The notes under the pieces: generated by a model
What the model was told of the DNA's origin: nothing
The model's database searches: none
The model's input: the letters and a program-made list of their open reading frames with translations, nothing else
Made by a program: the position numbers and the translations under genes
Shown: positions 5,742 through 8,428 of the stretch, piece after piece
Position numbering within the stretch: position 1 is the stretch's first letter
How the letters are laid out: each line of letters starts with the position of its first letter
DNA from: an uncultured Eubacteriales bacterium
Lineage (GTDB): Bacteria; Bacillota; Clostridia; Lachnospirales; CAG-274
Assembly (NCBI GenBank): GCA_902497185.1
Contig: CABVEG010000064.1
Coordinates: forward strand, 1 to 8,428
Reading direction: 5' to 3'
Length of the DNA: 8,428 bases

Positions 5742-8378
5742 TTATTTAATCAAACCCTCAATAGTTGTCTTAGCAGCCTCAAGACCTTCGCTAATCTTAG
5801 ATGCGTCCTTACCTCCTGCCTGAGCCATATTTGGACGACCACCGCCGCCACCGCCGCAGACAGTTGCCGCAGCCTTTACGATCTGACCGGCATTTGCACC
5901 GGCCTTAACAGCAGAGTCACTGCACATTACAACAAAGCTGCATTTTGTGCCTTCACCGCTTGCAAGAACAATAACACCGTCAAGTTTATCCTTAATCTGA
6001 TCACCCATTGTTCTTAAAGCATTCATATCAAGTCCCTTAACCTCAGCGGCTACAACATCTACACCCTTTATATTAACCTTGCTGTTAATAATATCGTCAA
6101 CAAGACCGCCGCTCATTTTAGCCTTAAGGCTTTCAATTTCTTTAGTAAGCCTCTTATTTTCATCAACTAAATGACCAATTCTCTTTGCTAAATCATTTGG
6201 AGCTGTCTTTAATTTATCGGCAATATTCTTTAATGTAAATTCTACCTCTTCATATAATGAGAGAGCACCTGCACCTGTTAAGGCTTCAATTCTTCTTACA
6301 CCTGCTGCAACACCGCTTTCTGATACAAGTTTAAATGAACCGCAGTATGCTGAATTTGCCAAGTGAGTACCGCCACAAAATTCAACAGAGTATCCACCAA
6401 TGTTAACTACTCTTACTACCTCACCATATTTTTCACCAAATAAAGCTGTAGCACCTGTCTTTTTGGCTTCATCAATACTCATTTCCTTAACCTCAACAGG
6501 AAGAGCCTCTAGAATCTTTTCATTTACTTTCTTTTCAATTAAAGTAAGAGTTTCCTTATCAATAGCCTCAAAATGAGTAAAGTCAAATCTCAATCTGTCC
6601 TTATTTACAAAAGAACCTGCCTGCTCAATATGATTACCAAGCACTTCCTTTAATACTGCCTGTAAAATATGAGTAGCAGTATGATTTCTTGCAGTTGACA
6701 TTCTCTGTTCACCGTTTACTGTTAATGTTACAGTATCACCAACCTTAACGCTGCCCTCTGCAACCTTACCTGTATGAACAAATTTATTGCCGCCAAACTT
6801 AGTACAATCTTCAATTTCAATCTTTAAGCCATCAGCTGTCATTACACCACTGTCACCTGCCTGACCACCCATTTCAGCATAGAATGGAGTTTTGTCAAGA
6901 ATAACAGCTACACTGTCACCTGCCTTAGCCTCATCAACAATAGTATCATCAACAACTAAAGCTAAAACCTTGCCCTCACCTGTTAAGCTGTTATATCCCA
7001 CAAATTCAGTTGACATAGCGGGGTCTAACTTATGGAATACTGTTTCCTCAGCTCCCATATATGTGTCAGTTGCTCTTGCATTTCTTGCCCTTACTCTCTG
7101 CTTTTCCATTTCAGCTTTGAAAGCCTCTTCATCAAGACTAAAGCCTTCATCAGCTAAAATTTCCTCCATTAAGTCTACAGGAAATCCATAAGTGTCATAC
7201 ATCTTAAATGAATCTTCACCACCGAGAACCGTCTTACCATCAGCCTTTAATTCCTCAAGTTTACTTGAAAGCATAGCCATACCTGTATCAAGAGTAGCAT
7301 AGAATCTTTCTTCTTCAGTAGTAAGCACCTTTAAAATCATATCCTGCTTTTCAACTAATTCAGGATATGCCTCACCTGAATTTGCAATAACAACCTTACA
7401 TAATTCAGCAATAAACTTTCTGTCAATACCAAGTAATTTGCCATGTCTTGCAGCTCTTCTTAAAAGACGTCTTAAAACATAGCCTCTGCCCTCATTAGAA
7501 GGGAGGACACCATCAGCAGTCATAAATGTTACTGAACGTACATGGTCGGTAATTACTCTAATTGACACGTCATCCTTATGACTATCGCCATAATTTTTGC
7601 CACAAATATTACATACGGCATCTCTTATAGCCTTAACGGTATCAACATCAAAAATAGAATTAACCCCCTGCATAACAGTTGCAATTCTTTCAAGACCCAT
7701 ACCTGTATCAATATTAGGATGAGAAAGATTTGAATAAGAACCATCTTCCTCCTTATTAAACTGAGTAAATACAAGATTCCATATTTCCATATATCTGTCA
7801 CAGTCACAGCCTACAGTACAATCAGGCTTGCCGCAGCCATATTCCTCACCTTTGTCATAGTATATTTCAGAACATGGACCACATGGACCAACACCATGCT
7901 CCCAGAAATTATCCTCCTTGCCCATTCTGAAAATTCTTTCAGGAGCAAGACCGATTTCCTTATTCCAAATATCATAAGCCTCATCATCATCCTGATATAC
8001 TGAAACATACAATCTGTCCTCAGGTAACTCAACTACTTTAGTAAAAAATTCCCAAGCCCAAGGAATAGCCTCATGTTTGAAATAGTCACCAAAGGAGAAG
8101 TTGCCCAGCATCTCAAAAAATGTACCATGTCTTGCAGTTTTACCTACATTTTCAATATCACCTGTTCTGATACACTTCTGACAGGTTGTAACTCTCTTAC
8201 GTGGTGGAATTTGCTGACCGGTAAAGAAAGGCTTTAAAGGAGCCATACCTGAATTAATAAGTAATAAGCTCTTGTCATTCTTTGGCACAAGTGAAGCACT
8301 TGCCATTCTTAAATGTCCCTTGCTTTCAAAAAAAGAAAGGTATTTTTCTCTGATTTCATTTACACCCATGAATTTCAT
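5742..8378 (-). CDS. alaS: Alanyl-tRNA synthetase
   Basis: Class II synthetase that charges tRNA-Ala and hydrolyses mischarged Ser/Gly-tRNA. The protein is full length at 878 residues. The catalytic domain shows RTGDIENVGKTARHGTFFEM (71-90), LGNFSFGDYFK (91-101), GVGPCGPCSEIYYD (162-175), a cysteine-rich insert CGKPDCTVGCDCD (182-194), NIDTGMGLERI (222-232) and the tRNA-recognition segment with GRGYVLRRLLRRAARHG (297-313). The editing domain carries the zinc ligands HTATH (H566, H570) and CGGTH (C668, H672). A coiled-coil segment (about 735-756) leads to the C-Ala domain with the glycine-rich CGGGGGGRPNMAQAGG (841-856). The first ATG is preferred over the ATG three codons later because AGGAGG (8393-8388) lies 9 bases upstream of it. 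Directly before the ribosome site is a terminator hairpin, which suggests control by transcription attenuation, as in T-box leaders of aminoacyl-tRNA synthetase genes. It is the first gene of a run with rsmA. Confidence 0.98.
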   Translation of the reverse strand: MKFMGVNEIREKYLSFFESKGHLRMASASLVPKNDKSLLLINSGMAPLKPFFTGQQIPPRKRVTTCQKCIRTGDIENVGKTARHGTFFEMLGNFSFGDYFKHEAIPWAWEFFTKVVELPEDRLYVSVYQDDDEAYDIWNKEIGLAPERIFRMGKEDNFWEHGVGPCGPCSEIYYDKGEEYGCGKPDCTVGCDCDRYMEIWNLVFTQFNKEEDGSYSNLSHPNIDTGMGLERIATVMQGVNSIFDVDTVKAIRDAVCNICGKNYGDSHKDDVSIRVITDHVRSVTFMTADGVLPSNEGRGYVLRRLLRRAARHGKLLGIDRKFIAELCKVVIANSGEAYPELVEKQDMILKVLTTEEERFYATLDTGMAMLSSKLEELKADGKTVLGGEDSFKMYDTYGFPVDLMEEILADEGFSLDEEAFKAEMEKQRVRARNARATDTYMGAEETVFHKLDPAMSTEFVGYNSLTGEGKVLALVVDDTIVDEAKAGDSVAVILDKTPFYAEMGGQAGDSGVMTADGLKIEIEDCTKFGGNKFVHTGKVAEGSVKVGDTVTLTVNGEQRMSTARNHTATHILQAVLKEVLGNHIEQAGSFVNKDRLRFDFTHFEAIDKETLTLIEKKVNEKILEALPVEVKEMSIDEAKKTGATALFGEKYGEVVRVVNIGGYSVEFCGGTHLANSAYCGSFKLVSESGVAAGVRRIEALTGAGALSLYEEVEFTLKNIADKLKTAPNDLAKRIGHLVDENKRLTKEIESLKAKMSGGLVDDIINSKVNIKGVDVVAAEVKGLDMNALRTMGDQIKDKLDGVIVLASGEGTKCSFVVMCSDSAVKAGANAGQIVKAAATVCGGGGGGRPNMAQAGGKDASKISEGLEAAKTTIEGLIK

Positions 8379-8387
8379 TTTTAATTT

Positions 8388-8393
8388 CCTCCT
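8388..8393 (-). promoter_or_regulatory. Ribosome binding site of alaS, deciding its start
   Basis: AGGAGG on the - strand lies 9 bases upstream of the ATG at 8378 and 18 bases from the next in-frame ATG at 8369, so it selects the first. Only four bases separate it from the T run of the upstream hairpin, which fits a leader in which read-through immediately exposes the ribosome site. Confidence 0.8.
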
Positions 8394-8397
8394 AAAT

Positions 8398-8428
8398 AAA
8401 AAGCCCCTATAGCATAAAGCTACAGGGG
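8398..8428 (-). terminator. Intrinsic terminator hairpin just upstream of alaS (possible leader attenuator)
   Basis: On the - strand CCCCTGTAGC (8428-8419) pairs with GCTATAGGGG (8413-8404), ten positions with one G-U, closed by a 5-base loop TTTAT and followed by CTTTTT (8403-8398). The stem may extend past the window edge. It ends about 20 bases before the alaS ATG. It is either the end of an upstream gene or, more likely given its closeness, the terminator half of a T-box riboswitch; the conserved T-box sequence would lie outside the window. Confidence 0.85.

Noticed and set aside
5840..5856. GCC-repeat stretch (ccaccgccgccaccgcc) as a possible tandem repeat
   Set aside because: It encodes the conserved glycine run CGGGGGGRP of the AlaRS C-Ala domain, so it is explained by the protein.
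6892..7191. Open frame of 99 codons on the + strand inside alaS
   Set aside because: It is antisense to conserved AlaRS sequence, has a low-complexity Ser/Ala/Thr/Leu-rich composition typical of a shadow frame, and no ribosome site.
7625..8032. Two - strand open frames overlapping alaS in another frame
   Set aside because: They are out of frame within the catalytic domain of an unbroken AlaRS; there is no frameshift to explain them.

Overview
The window reads as a stretch of ordinary chromosome from a low-GC, Gram-positive anaerobe of the Clostridia. Lachnospiraceae or a close relative is my best guess, not a proof. The signs are AT-rich third codon positions, strong AGGAGG-type ribosome sites, short intrinsic terminators, a clostridial-style single-subunit GltA, and an uncharacterised protein of a type I associate with Clostridia. 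I see no phage, plasmid, insertion-sequence, CRISPR or tRNA/rRNA signal. Genes fill almost everything; the largest gene-free stretches (2407-2520 and about 4751-4876) are under 130 bases.

Layout. On the + strand, a PLP-dependent aminotransferase of the CobD/HisC type enters from the left edge (its true start is outside the window) and ends at 1079. A GltA-type FAD/Fe-S NADPH oxidoreductase follows after 22 bases (1102-2406), then a long hairpin terminator (2427-2497). Everything from there to the right edge is on the - strand and converges on that terminator. Read in the direction of transcription this arm is: a terminator hairpin at the right edge (probably the end of a T-box or similar leader), alaS (8378-5742), rsmA/ksgA (5740-4877, starting 1 base after the alaS stop), a 107-126 base spacer with a large AT-rich inverted repeat, an uncharacterised protein (4750-3899), trmB (3880-3224), an intrinsic terminator (3211-3181), and a cysteine hydrolase of the isochorismatase fold (3153-2521).

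How the genes fit together. The - strand arm is mainly a translation block: alanine charging of tRNA (AlaRS), dimethylation of 16S rRNA (RsmA) and m7G46 methylation of tRNA (TrmB). The uncharacterised protein sits between the two methyltransferases. The isochorismatase-like hydrolase is separated from the block by a terminator and is probably a separate or attenuated unit. The + strand pair is amino-acid/nitrogen or redox metabolism, but nothing in the window fixes the substrate of either enzyme.

I found no clear new multi-gene system. The items most worth a second look are the leader hairpin of alaS, the uncharacterised 283-residue protein, the 70-base inverted repeat before it, the terminator standing directly before the hydrolase, and motif departures in the GltA-like protein and TrmB.
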